Origin: Zygnema cylindricum
Taxonomy: Eukaryota; Streptophyta; Zygnematophyceae; Zygnematales; Zygnemataceae
DNA length: 64,000 bases
Assembly: GCA_037447655.1 (NCBI GenBank)
Contig: JBBHKE010001680.1
Location: 66,572-130,571, forward strand
Reading direction: 5' to 3'
This document shows positions 1 through 11,400 of the stretch, piece by piece. A program made the translations under genes and the position numbers. Position 1 is the first letter of the stretch; each line of letters begins with the position of its first letter. The notes under the pieces were generated by a model. It did no database searches. It was not told the DNA's origin and worked only from the letters and a program-made list of their open reading frames with translations.

Positions 1-382
1 TTCTCTTTTTCTTCTTTCTCCTCCTCTGTTTCTCCTCTTCCTTTTCAGCTTCCTGCTGTTTTTTCGCGTTTTTTTCCTCCTCTTTCTTTTTTTTCTCCTC
101 CTCCCTTTTTCTTTTCTTCTCCTCCTTCTCTGCCTCTTCCTTTCTCCGTTTCTCCTCTCTCTCCTCCCTTTTTCTACGTTTCTCCTCCTCGGCTAACTCT
201 TTGCGACTCTTTTCCTCTTTTCTCCTTGATTTATCCTCGTCTTCTTCATTCCATAGTTTATCCACAGTAACCTTTTTCTTGTTATTTACCGCCATTATAA
301 ACTCCTTTCCTATCTCATCATCTTCTTTCTTTTCTTTTGGAATAGAAATTTCTGTCGCTCTCTCAACTTCCATTGACGCCAT
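1..382 (-). CDS. Lys/Glu-rich charged coiled-coil protein, N-terminal part (runs off window)
   Basis: An open frame reads leftwards from ATG at 382-380 (second in-frame ATG at 373-371) to the window edge without a stop, 127 codons. The first ~50 residues are ordinary mixed sequence (start MASMEVERATEIS, a VDKLWNEEDED stretch near residues 43-53). From about residue 55 it becomes almost entirely Lys, Arg and Glu with some Gln, as expected for a long single helix or coiled coil. The pyrimidine-rich look of the + strand here is simply this codon composition. An alternative is that the low-complexity part is non-coding and open by chance, since KE-rich frames rarely meet stops; the complex N-terminus argues against that. 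The family is not recognised and the C-terminus lies outside the window. Confidence 0.5.
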   Translation of the reverse strand, partial: MASMEVERATEISIPKEKKEDDEIGKEFIMAVNNKKKVTVDKLWNEEDEDKSRRKEEKSRKELAEEEKRRKREEREEKRRKEEAEKEEKKRKREEEKKKKEEEKNAKKQQEAEKEEEKQRRRKKKKR

Positions 383-1009
383 AAAAAAACAAGGATTAAG
401 GAGAAAGCTTCAATAGAAAACGAGAGAAAAGTACAAGAAAATGAAACTACGAAGCAAGGGTGGAGAAGAGAGGAAAGAGGGGGCAAAACAAAAAGAAACC
501 GTGACGTTACGGAGGTGGAGAAGAGATGAAGGAGCGGACAAAAAAGGAAATGAGAGGAGACGGCAAAAGAAAAAGAAACTGGGACGGAAAAGCTGTTATT
601 GAAAGAGTCGGTTCGTTAAAGCGCGGGACTTTTACTCTTTTCGCATTTTCTGTATTTCAAAATTTGGCGCTGCGCGCGAAAGTATAAATCGGTCTCTTGA
701 GAAATATGGTACAGTACAGTAGTAAGTAAAATAGCCTGTAGGTGGTTGGTCCATATTCCATAAGGCATAGGGCTGACTCCCATGCTATTCCGAAAGTAGC
801 CCCATTTTTAAAAAATGCAATACTATAGTATTTCCGAAAGGACTGTAGCCACAACTCCACAAGTTCAGAAATACAATACGATTGTGAAAACAGTATCGGG
901 TGTTTTCATATTGCGATGGTTACGATATCGATATATTGGAATTTCGATTTGCGAGAGAATCCGATATATCGCTCCCTCACGAGCAAAACTATCGCGATGC
1001 ATTTGGTGG
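383..1009. other. Non-coding flank, purine-rich then AT-rich
   Basis: The first 200 bases are purine-rich on the + strand and would be promoter/5'UTR of the leftward gene. The rest has only short chance ORFs. No gene, RNA or clear repeat was recognised. Confidence 0.4.
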
Positions 1010-1261
1010 AAGGTGGGCAGAGGTCGCAAAAGTCCAAATTTTGCATAACCGAAACCGACCGTTTTTTTTTTTTCAAAATCTGAGTAACCGACGCCCGACC
1101 GGGTTATGTCACGCTCCAAAATTGTTAACTGTTAACCGACCGGCGTTTACGAAAATAAAAGTTAACCGAAACTCGATTTCTCGCGACTAACCGTGCCCGC
1201 CCGTAACCGAAAAAGTACAAAATTAACTAATGTACGACGTATGAATAAGCCAAAAATTACG

Positions 1262-1735
1262 ATTTGTCGCGTTCCCTTAGATTTGCGAAATGAATACTGT
1301 TTACTAACGTGTCAGATTTGCGACGCTTTGTCGCGTTCCCTAAGATTTGCGAAATGAACAGTGTACTACCGTGTCAGATTTGCGACGCTTTGTCGCGTTC
1401 CTTAAGATTTGCGAAATGAAGTGTACTACACCGCCAATCCTTATTAGCGTTGTGTACGCTAATTCCGTCCCGCTTTTTTTATTCTCAAATAGAGTTATCC
1501 ACACTATTTAAAAAAACCCTAATTCTTAATTAGAATAGACGATTTCTTCGAAAATTTTCAAATTCCCAATTAGCGTAAACCACGCTAATTATTCGTATAC
1601 GCTAAAAAAAATTACACGCTAATAACGATTGGCGATGTACCGTGTCAGATTTGCGACGCTTTGTCGCGTTCCCTAAGATTTTGCGAAATGAATAGTGTAA
1701 CTACAGTACCGTGTCAGATTTGCGACGCTAATCAT
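1262..1735. repeat. 61-bp tandem repeat array, interrupted by a MITE
   Basis: The unit contains TTTGTCGCGTTCCCTAAGAT, then TTGCGAAATGAA, GTGTACTACC and GTGTCAGATTTGCGACGC. Copies begin near 1264, 1329 and 1390, and another near 1660 after the MITE at 1429-1637. The array lies inside the hAT-like element and is not present in its relative near 36.2 kb. Confidence 0.8.
1429..1637. mobile_element. TA-target MITE (family A), nested copy
   Basis: 209 bp with inverted ends (CACCGCCAATCCTTATTAGC on the left; the right end reads inwards CATCGCCAATCGTTATTAGC). It is flanked by TA at 1427-1428 and 1638-1639. Removing the element and one TA restores GTGTACTACCGTGTCAG, identical to the same point in the neighbouring 61-bp repeat, so the boundaries and the 2-bp TA duplication are proved internally. 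There is no coding capacity. TA duplication suggests Tc1/mariner-type mobilisation. Confidence 0.85.
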
Positions 1736-1994
1736 GATGTCACGCACTTCCACGATACCAAAGAGTGTAGAGTACAATAATGTTGGATTGTATAGACAGT
1801 ACAATTTTTTCATTTTTTTTGGTTTTTTGGTTGACCGACCGTAACCGACCGTCTTTTTTTATCTGGTGAATCAGCTGACCGCAACCGCCCGGCCCTCAAA
1901 ATTTGGCAATCGAATCCGTTCCATATCCGGCGCGGGCGGTCGGTTAACGGGCGTCCACGGTTTCGGCTGACCGTTTGCAACCTCTGAAGGTGGG

Positions 1995-2431
1995 GTTCCG
2001 TATAAATGTTGCAAAATGAAATACGAGAAAGTACAAGGAATCGCCCGGATGCGGTTTTTTTTTATTGAATCCGTTTGTACCAGCGACGGATAACGCGATG
2101 ATCGCAGATCGAAAATACACGCGATATTAACTCGTAATATACCCTATCGAGGTATCTAATATCGGAGGTCAAAGAGGTACAGGGTACATATCATATCACC
2201 AAAACTCGCATGGAAGATATCGATAAAAAGTACGATGGTAACCCATCTAAGTCCGGTATAAAATGTCGCGGCCAAAATTGAAAACCAAGTTGTAAAAACA
2301 AATAGAGCAATGGGAACACAAAAAAAAAGGAAACAATCAACAAGGAAATTAAAACCACCCAAACTCAAAATGAAAAGCACGGCAGCTCACAAAACACAAA
2401 CTACAACCCCAACCCCAAATCAATTAAATAT
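1995..2431. other. Unassigned intergenic stretch
   Basis: AT-rich sequence with only chance ORFs. It lies between the hAT-like element and the LINE remnant; part of it may be LINE 3' sequence. Nothing else is recognised. Confidence 0.4.
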
Positions 2432-3734
2432 CTACAAAAAGCAACCTCGTAAGTCCCCCCATCTTGGGGAGCACGTTGAGGACACCACCAATAAGCGTTG
2501 ATGATAAAAAGAAGTAAGGACCGAAGGAGGAGGGCTCCCAAGTCCTCGACGCTCGAAAGCACGTCGAACACAAGTACGGAGAAACTCGTCCATTGCAACA
2601 CCCAAACAACCAAAGATCTCGACCTCCATCGGAATAAAGTCATCCATAGGGTCCCGGTGGGCATAATCACGCTTCTTCGCCTTAGCTGCATCACGCTCCT
2701 TCGCCTTAGCTGCATCACGAGCTGCCACCCCAACATGTCGAGCCACGTGACCAACAACTGTAACTGAAGTAGGGTTTGCCAAAACAATGTCACCGAAGAT
2801 GCGACGGGCACCATCAAGCAAAACAACATCGATCCAACGCGAGGGAATAATATGAGAAACCTCTCGACGCACAGAAAAGCCCCCTTCCGAAGCGATAGTC
2901 GCAACGGCGTCGCGAATAGTGTCATGCGCCTGGATGAAATCTCCCACATGGGAGCAACAAAGCAAATGGACACCATCAGGCCCCAAGACACGACCACATG
3001 CACAAACAAGAGAGCCAAGTAAAGGAGGATGGGGGAGGCCAAGGCGAAACCGGATGGCGGTGGTGAATTGAGCAGGTGAAAATCAGAGAGTGGACAAAAT
3101 AGGTGTGGCGAAAAGCCAAGACCTAAAACCAGGTCCACCATAAGAAAGAAGACGGGCACGCGAAGAATCAGAGGGAAGCGCCTTGAGAAGGTCGGATTTA
3201 ATGGCGGCGACAACCCGATCGGAAATCGATTCATGGGACACGCTCAACAGATTTTGTAACAAGGGTGGAGAAAATTGACACATCCACTAGGGCATGGGGG
3301 GGAAGAGAACGTGAAGCGTCTAATAGAGATCGCTGGAAGGCGAACACACCGTCTGAAATCCCGGGGATAACAGTAGCTAGAACGGGGGTGTCCCCAACCA
3401 AGAAACGGGAAACAAGAGTAGAGGCAATAAGGCACCAACTTCCCAAATAGGCAGCGGGAGCAACACGAGCAGTCGATAATAGACCCAACCCCCCAGTAGA
3501 GACAGGGATTGATGCCTGAATGCGAGCCGATGGCCCAGACTCGCGATAAAATGCCCCACGACCTATTAGAGGGCGGATGACGTCCATGAGGCGATCGTCA
3601 AAAGCCGAGAGAGAGGAGATAAATGTCGAGGTGGGAGTGGAAGTACGAGTAAGGTAAGAAGGGCGGTGGGGAAAACACCTGGTTACAATAGCAAAAGCAA
3701 CTTGGGGGTCGGGAAGGTGAGGAAGGTCGTCCAC
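2432..3734 (-). pseudogene. Degenerate LINE-type retrotransposon, C-terminal part of ORF2
   Basis: Reading leftwards, the first segment (3734-3231) resembles the region after the reverse transcriptase in plant/algal LINEs: a DLPHLPDPQVAF opening, a STGGLGLLS motif and an AAYLGSW motif. The sequence then shifts frame near 3240-3285 and continues (3283-2432) through RLLSYGGPG, an in-frame stop near 3083, RFRLGLPHPPLLG, a CGRVLGPDGVHLLCC cysteine/histidine segment, RWIDVVL and an AFERRGLG tail. These C-terminal motifs are typical of non-LTR elements with a DxxPDIVL-like conserved stretch. A frameshift, a stop and the missing 5' end make it a pseudogene. Short in-frame duplications give a repeated RDAAKAK. 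A second decayed relative lies at 15687-16440. Confidence 0.75.
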
Positions 3735-4899
3735 TTATACACAACACTCGAAAGTATCCCCATGTTCGTGTGAAATCATATCTTCGTAATTATAACAATA
3801 AATCATGTGGATTATATTTTTCAATTTACAAAATCTGACCAAGAACCTGCGTAGACAATCAAAATCCGCTAAATGTTCAAGATAGACGTGAAAATGTAGT
3901 CGTCAAAAAATATAAAATTAAATAAATAAATCACAGGAACAAAACTTCAATTGGCTCAAAGTGGTTTTTTTATTTTCCTTGATTTGTCATTTGTTTCGTG
4001 AGTACTGTAGTGTCACGTATTGAATATAAATTGAGGGTTTCTAGAGAAATAGTTAAGACTAAAAAACTTTTTATATACGGTAAATGTCCCATGTGAATAT
4101 TTTCCACATTGGATGTGAAATTTTTTTCTCATTTTTCTCATCATCGTCAAATTTGTACGACCGACTGGAAACCGAAAGAGTACTATGAGACAGGAACCAA
4201 TAATAGTTATCCTTGAAAACACAAGCCACGGAGCTGGTTTTATGTGAGTTCTTTCTGTTCCGTTTCGGCTTTTTCTTTCTTTTTCTATTTTTTTGTTTTC
4301 ATAACTCGGATGGTCTACCACCATTGCACGGTTTTATTAAAATTTGGCTACATTATGTTAAAAACACAACACAAGAATTCGATACACAACATGTTGAAAA
4401 CACCACCAAGAAACTCGCCTACAACGGTTGGTTCAATTTACAACCAACTACTAATCGAACGAAAAAAAAAGGATGTTGGAAGTTGGGCTAAAAATTCTTC
4501 TTTGTTAGCTAAAAAGAAAAAGGAAAAATGACCAAAATTTGTTTGTAAATTAGTATAAAGTCACCACCAGCTTATTCAAGTCAAACCTGTTGGGATTTAG
4601 CTCATCTCTATTATCAAATTCCAAAAAAACAAATAGAACAACATGACAAGGTAACATTCTGCCTTAACAAGTTCAAATACAAGTTTATGAGTCTGCTGCC
4701 ATTTACGATGTACATTGTTAAAAACCATCAACGTTTCGCCTTTCCTCCCTCCTCCCTCCCCTCCCTCCCCTCCTCCTCTCTCTCCTCTCTCTCCCCTTCC
4801 TCCTCTCTCTTCCCCTCCCCAAAACCCTCTAACGCCCTCCTACCCCTCCCATGTTTTAGAGTTGTTATATGGAGCATATCAGACATGCACCCACCAGTA
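3735..4899. other. Intergenic, with pyrimidine tract
   Basis: No gene recognised. It contains AT-rich sequence and, at about 4738-4850, a dense CTCC/CTCT tract. Long ORFs there are by-products of composition. Confidence 0.5.
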
Positions 4900-5093
4900 C
4901 ACCGCTCATCATTATTAGTGTTAATAACACTAATTCGGTCGCGTCTTTTTTTGGCCAAAAATTACAAAATATAGTTAATAACACTATTTAAAGACATGGA
5001 CTACAATCTGCCACGTCTCCTTGCAGTAAATTAGTATTATTAATTCTAATTCGCATTAGCACTAGTAAATATTTAATGCTAATAACGATGAGC
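4900..5093. mobile_element. TA-target MITE (family A)
   Basis: The left end CACCGCTCATCATTATTAGT follows TA at 4898-4899. The right end reads inwards as AGCTCATCGTTATTAGCATT, with its outermost bases eroded. About 194 bp, no ORF. Confidence 0.7.
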
Positions 5094-6269
5094 TAGCGAG
5101 TCAAGGTCAGCAGCAGCCACATGTATGAGACCCATATGGCTACAAACCCTAAAACAGAATCATGAGTTTGTTGTACAACAAATGTACTATGTACTCCCAG
5201 CTACTCACATTAGGTCATCAGTCAAAAGAAAATGAGATTTATTAAAGAAGCGTGATGGTAACCACTGAGTACATGGGAACAAAAGAAATTAGAAGCCAAA
5301 GCAAAACTGGAAAAACGAAGGAATATCGCTCATCATTATTTAGTTGCAGTGAGTGCTTTTTTTGATCCACAATTATAAATTAGCATTGCTACCACTTATT
5401 AAATGACCCATAAGGAGCCTCGTGGCAAGACATTACTTAATGTAGTTGATTTTAGTTAAGTGTCAACGCTAAAATTAACTGACTTCTACAGTGACGGGCG
5501 ATGTAATTTTTGGTCATGTGAAAAAACTTTGCCTGATACTTAGTGTTTTCAAGTGCCCTACGTTTAAATTTGCATACTCTGCTCCTTCCTCCATAAGCTT
5601 ATACCATCTCCTTAAAGGGCGGAATAATAATAATGATAATGAACAATAATAATAATAACAAACCAGTGCCACGGTAAAACACGCGAACTAACCACGCAAC
5701 AACAAGAATACAAATGGCTAAATTGTATGGAACCAAAAGTAAGCTGTTTTGGTTAAAAAAAAAACAAGGACGGCCAGCACGCCAATTGTATGATCTTATA
5801 ACAAAAATAATTTTGCCACTTACTCAAGAGTTTTCATGGCACTACCATAACACGTAATAATGAACCACAATATCTGACATCTGAACATGGAAAACGCATA
5901 CACAGTAAATCCAATTTCACAGGCATGTGTATAATGACCTTCAACTAAAGGGTTCTTATTTGTCCTTCTAGAAGTCCTTGACCTAATTCTGCTTTTGCTT
6001 ATAGCAGTATCTATAGGTCCATAAAGAAGCCACGTCTGCGATACCGGAGTTGCCTTTCCTCCAACTTCTAACGTCAAGGGATAGATGAAGGTTCACAATG
6101 CAAATGATAAATTCCTTCTCTACAAGCCATCATGAAGTCCAAAGCTTTCAATGAAAACACCCTAAAGGCAAGGCCGGAACTGAACTGCCTCGTGGTTTGA
6201 GAACTTTACACAAGCTAATCCTTTGCCCTTTCCAAAACTTTCTTGTTGCACACAACTTTTTTGTTGCAC
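5094..6269. other. Intergenic, with a degenerate family A MITE
   Basis: A decayed family A copy is likely at about 5327-5503 (ATCGCTCATCATTATTTAG on the left, ACATCGCCCGTCACTGTAG read inwards from the right). Short AAT/AAC-rich tracts lie near 5625-5660. No gene recognised up to the end of the OEP16-3 homologue. Confidence 0.4.
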
Positions 6270-7478
6270 TCAACTTTCTTGTTGCACTCGGGCCTGTTCT
6301 TTGCGGAACGGGAAGTACTCTCTATCTGTCGCTGTTTTGGTGCTTTGACCACTGGCATCAACTGCTGCTGACATGGCGGCCAAAGCTGCACATGCTCCGA
6401 CGGTCACTGGCAGGCTCCCAGCTGCAAAAACGAAATACAATGACTTCAATCAGGAAAAAACATAACAATGAGAACGGAAAAAGTACACAGTAGAGCTTGG
6501 GCACCAGATTTTGGGCACAATATGTCGGGCACGAGATTTATCCTTCGGAAGGAACAATAGCATGTCAGCATGTTTGGTTTAAGAAAAGGGAAGAAGTACC
6601 CAGGAGAATTGACAAAAAATATCGAGGAGAGAAAAACCCCAATGCAAGTCTTTACTCGAAGTGACTAAACTTGAAGAATACTGACAGGATAGCAACAGGA
6701 TAGTCAATGTGGCATACAGCAACAGGCGCATGATTCAAGTGCAGAAGAATCACGCATTTGAACAACTAAAAATGCAGAAATGTCTTCCAATCGAAAACAT
6801 ATGGGAAAAGGGCCAGATCAATACTATCAAACCCTAAAAGCAAGCAAATGTGAAAATTTAAACAATTTGTTTCAACCTATATGCACGGTAGACCTAAAAA
6901 TACTGAAAGAAAGCGTGAATACTAAGTCAAATACCTTAAAAAAAAACTGGATAGAAACGTCAAAATAGAGAAACAGGACCGAATTTGAAAATAAAATGTC
7001 CAAAAATATTGAAACAGAGCCGAGAACTGAAAACAATACCTTCGGAAATGGTTACACTATCACCTCGAATCTAAGGATAGAACGTCCAAAACTATTGAAA
7101 CAATGCCGAAAAATGGAAAAAGTAACTTCTGAAACAGTTAAAGATCTCACCACGCAGTCCAACAACAGCGCCAGCCGCGATACCTCCAAAAACACCATTC
7201 CAAAGGTCCTTCTTTCCACGAAACTCCTGTGAAACAGCATCTGTGAGTGCAAACACACCTCCTACAGCAGCAAAATATGTGCCATAAGAGCCCATAATCT
7301 GTGCAGTTTTTCTAAGCGCTGGCCAGGATTGGTTTCTCTCTACAGCTGGCACGTCATGCCACGTAGCAGCCACCGCACCGCTGATGGTTCCAATAAGATA
7401 GCTTGCAACTGTGGCGCTTGCCGTCTTGAAGGGAATGGTGTCGTATTCACCAAGATGCCTAAAATCTTCCCCATCCAT
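6270..7478 (-). CDS. OEP163: OEP16-3 / NDUFA11-like complex I subunit (Tim17/22/23 family)
   Basis: Two exons: 7478-7151 and 6421-6270, joined in phase 1 across GTGAGA...TGCAG, give 159 aa, the length I recall for the Arabidopsis protein. Exon 1 begins MDGEDFRHLGEYD and has an ATWHDVPAVERN segment, an ALRKTAQIMGSYG segment and a glycine-rich FGGIAAGAVVGLR helix. Exon 2 gives AGSLPVTVGACAALAAMSA, then a STKTATDREYFPF tail. The order and spacing match plant OEP16-3 / B14.7 (NDUFA11), a Tim17-like four-helix membrane protein known as a membrane-arm subunit of mitochondrial complex I and also reported in the chloroplast outer envelope. The helices can be seen; the location is inferred from the family. 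The ~730-bp intron shows no other gene. It is head-to-head with the PPR gene; start codons are about 1.0 kb apart. Confidence 0.88.
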
Positions 7479-7835
7479 GTCTCCTCCAGAAACGCGTAGC
7501 TCTACTGCACTGGAGGCAAGTGAGGATGAGTAGGCGGCAGTATCCCCACTCCAGTTCCAGTTCCTTCTGTTTTTTTTGAACTCTTTATCTTTTCCTTTTC
7601 TTCTTCCTTTTTTTTAACTTTTTACAGGGATAAATACGTTGTCTACTTCCAGAAATTAAGTACCAAGCCACAGAAATAATGCCTACTTTGTTCAAACGTG
7701 CGAAAATAATTGGAAACGCTACAGTACAGTACAGTACTGTACATGTGATAGTCTCATACTGTACGCGTAATATAGTATATATATGCGTATTATACAGTAA
7801 ATTACAGAATTTGTGTGCAATATGTGCGTATGTTT

Positions 7836-8195
7836 CATAGTTGTTCAAATCGAGCGATTTTTTCCTTTTTTCCGATTAAAACGTATAATTCGTAACATTT
7901 GAATAAATCGGAAAAAAAACGCGATGTACTTTCTGTCCGGTAAACTGAACAGAAATTTTACGTAAATGTACGGAATTGTACCAAAAAAGTACGGTTTACT
8001 ACGAAAAGATACGGAAATGTACGAAAATGGTACAAACTGCGGTATATGTGAAATTTATTTTTGTTTACATGTACGGAATAGTACGGACGAAAATTCATTA
8101 ACGATTTTTACGATTTTTTCAAAAGGTTCAATGCGTTTGTTACGTATAATTCGTCGCGATTAAATCGCTCGCACTAAACGCTGTGAACAACTATG
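7836..8195. mobile_element. hAT-like MITE (CATAGTTGTTCA ends)
   Basis: A 360-bp element with ends CATAGTTGTTCA (left) and TGAACAACTATG (right); GAGCGATTT and AAATCGCTC lie further in. It is flanked by a perfect 8-bp duplication GTATGTTT at 7828-7835 and 8196-8203. The interior is unusually rich in GTAC and TACGG words and has no transposase. It sits in the shared upstream region of the OEP16-3 homologue and the PPR gene. Confidence 0.85.
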
Positions 8196-8203
8196 GTATG
8201 TTT

Positions 8204-8485
8204 CCTACGGATTCCCCCACAACATCAGCATACCGTGCGAGAATTTCCCATACGGTTCAGTTAATATGAATTTCTTGCGGCCGCATGAAATTTGGTTGTT
8301 TATCGCCTTTCCATAGTATCATTGCTCGCAAAGTTGCACGGCCTGTGGCAAAAGGCGTATTGAAACTCTTTATTTTTCTCTTCGTTTGATGTACTCGACT
8401 AAGATTTTTTTTTCTCAGTTACTAATATGCTGATTATGTAATCAGTCACACAATCATTTTATATGTCTAAGCTTCAAGTGCACTT
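8204..8485 (+). promoter_or_regulatory. Upstream region of the PPR gene
   Basis: AT-rich non-coding sequence just before the first ATG. No motif can be assigned with confidence. By position it includes the PPR 5'UTR and promoter. Confidence 0.35.
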
Positions 8486-11400
8486 ATGCTTCCTCGTAGT
8501 AGTAATTCGCTCACTCCCTTTCGACTTTTAAGTCTTGAAATTCCTCGAACATTTTTGTTTCCAAGGAAAAATATCATTGGTAAAGAGAGAGCGCTTCCTT
8601 CTGCATTGTCTCCAAATGTTACTGAATACTCTAACCTTCAAGGAGGCTCTTTCGTTTATTCTACGAAGCAATTTTGTGAAGATTTTGATGGTGAGAAAAA
8701 GTTCTACCACAATCACGTGTGTTTAGTTGGTTTGTCACAGAGTGCTACATTTGCAAGTTTTTTGACAAGGGACAAGCTGTACGGAAATGAGGTCAAGCTG
8801 TACGGAAATGAGGATATTTTTCTGGCACATGGAAGATTGTTCAAGTCCAATTTTTGCTCAAGTCACTCAGGTTTTGGAATCGAAACTCGACAGCTGCAAT
8901 TCAATGACTGTCACACGAAAAAGAGAAAGCGATTCAGAGTGAGAGAGAGAGAGAGGCTTGTTGCAAGATGTTTTGAAAGGCTTTATAATTACCAACATTG
9001 TAGAAGGCAGCATAGTCAAAGTGCTGTGATCGCCCTAGAGAATAGAAACACAGTAGACAATGGTGTTAATATAGTAACGAGTCACAGTATGGAGACGGTT
9101 GAGAACAACAAGTTGAGAGACAGTAAAGCACAAGTAGGACAAACTGTATTGTCATCTTTAGCGTCAAATAGTCATGACGGCAATGTTGGTATCAGTCGTA
9201 CTGAGTCTGGGTCGCAAATTCCCATTTATGTCACTGGTGTGGAGGAGACAGATGAATGTGAAGAGGATGGTGGGGAAATAACAGTGACTGAAGAAAGAGA
9301 TAATCTTGAAAGTGAAGAAATAATTGGAGATGTCCTTGGAGGAAGCGATTTATGGGCATCTCAAGCAATTGCTCTAATGTCATCAAATGCAAAAATTATG
9401 ACACAAGAGGAGTCAAATTCAAATGCAGCTGTCCGCCTGTCCAGAAAGTATAAGAAGGAGAATGCATCACCAGACCGTGTAACAAACGTGCATATGGTGG
9501 ATGAGGATAAGGAGCAAAACGTTTCTGCACATCGACACTGTTTACAGCGAGGGAAAGCATCTAAGAAACAAGTAGTGCCCTTGGGAGGAACCATAGATTA
9601 CACAGTTGAAGAAGTAAGAAAAGGAGCTTCTACTTCATCCAGTCCCGCCAGTAACCAGGTGTTAAAGGATGTTGAGAAGGCATTGGTACTTGCCATGACA
9701 CTTGCTAGAGAACCATGTGAATTATCCGTGGAAGGCTCAGGTAACTCAGGTTTGCAATCAGGTTTTAAGGAAGTAAGTAAACAGCAAGGTTTACCAACAG
9801 CGTCGCCAACGACAAAGGCTGTTTCTATTGATGCTTCGACGCCTTTCAATAATTTTGAGTTGTCACATGCAGATAGACTCGATCTCCACCTGAGAGAGCA
9901 GTTACGCCCATGGCATGGCCAAATGCAGTCCTCTTATGTAAGTTTGATTCTCAAGGGGAAAAACGATCTGGACTTGGTTTGTGCCCTTTTTCGCTGGGCG
10001 AAATCGCAGGCTGGTTTTAGACCCAGAACCGAATTGTTCACAAAAGTGATACAGGCTGCAAGGTCTGTGGGAAATTTTGCCATGGTGGAAGAGGTTTGGG
10101 AAGAAATGAAAATTTCTGGTTGTAAACCGGCAGTATGGACATTGGCGGAAGTTGGGCGTGCTTATTTGGAGTTCGACCGACTGGATGACGCATTTGCAAT
10201 TGTCCTACAGGCACTCGAAGACGATATTCTACCCGATCCTTCCTTGATTGGGTGAGTGGTGACTTGATTCAATTCTCAAGGGGACGTTTTGAGCAGTGAC
10301 CTGGTTTGAATCTTAAGGAAACCTTCACAGGTCAACCATTCGTTTATGCACTGTGTCAACATGAACCACTAGTACAAATTTTTCAACTGGCTAAACCAGT
10401 GGAATGTAAAGAAATTTTTATGAAGGATGTTTTCAAAGCAAGGCTGCGGTCTTGTAGATCTGAAGTTGCACTTTGTCTTCCCTCTCTTTTGTCCCTTGCT
10501 TTCCTCCCTTTCTTCCATCCCTCTCTTCCATCCCTGTCTTTCCTCATCCTCTTTCCAGGAAACTTATGATTAACTGCAAGAGAGGAAGAGGCATTGAAAA
10601 TGACTTTGTTCAACTGATTAAGAAGGTTTATTTGATGGTGGTAGTTCATTTTCTAGTATATTAGCCTTTTTCAAGTCTTCATAATACTGATACAGGGCGA
10701 GGATTCATGATGAACTTCAGCCGCTTTAAGATGATTTTTGTTAACTGTTTTTCACAGTGTTTCGGTGTAACTTATGCCACTGATAAATCTTGAAATATTC
10801 AAAGTATTTTTGTTTTGCAAAAAATTACATTTGTTGTGTTCAAACAAACCATAAAGAGAGGGTGTCGTGGGGAAGGATGTGTTATTTCCAATTGATGGAA
10901 CTTTGCAAAATGTCAAAGCTTGGGCCTCAGTAGGTGCTGGACCTTTAAGGGACGATTGTTCACCTTGTGAGTTGCAGCGTTTATCGTTATTAGCGTCAAT
11001 GACACTATAACAGTGCCCAAAATTTTTACCCCAGTGTAAATGACACTTTTTTTTTTTTCTTGACGCTAATTCTTTAAACGGTTCAAAACCAGCATCGTCA
11101 TTCGGCACTGAATTAGAATTAATAACACTGATATAAACCCCACGGTAACAATTAGTTGATGCAAATAACGATGCACGGTTTGTTTTGTTGATCCAGTTTA
11201 TATTCATATTGGCCAGCCGCTCTGATTGACCGTCTTTGAGGATTTAAGAGCATTGAATTCGAAACCATAGTCTTTAATGTGTCATCAGTCTTTGATGTTT
11301 TTGTTGTCTTTGATGATCACATGTTATGGGCACGATAAACGTGAATTATTGTGGTGTCGAATAGGATTGGTCACTGTTGGTTTTGGTTCATTACTGAAGT

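Larger units (their letters stand above)
1018..1986. mobile_element. hAT-like non-autonomous element, copy 1, with nested insertions
   Basis: The ends are inverted repeats: CAGAGGTCGCAAA on the left, and CAGAGGTTGCAAA read inwards from the right. It is flanked by a perfect 8-bp duplication AAGGTGGG at 1010-1017 and 1987-1994. Eight-bp duplications and CAGRGGT-type ends are known for hAT transposons. The interior has many short CCGACCG/GTAACCG motifs and no transposase. It matches the element at 36007-36465 along its length, except that about 520 bp at 1220-1740 (a 61-bp tandem array plus a MITE) is absent from the other copy. Confidence 0.75.

Noticed and set aside
2401-3234. A 277-codon minus-strand ORF
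   Set aside because: It is the wrong frame of the LINE remnant; the homologous motifs lie in the two other minus frames.
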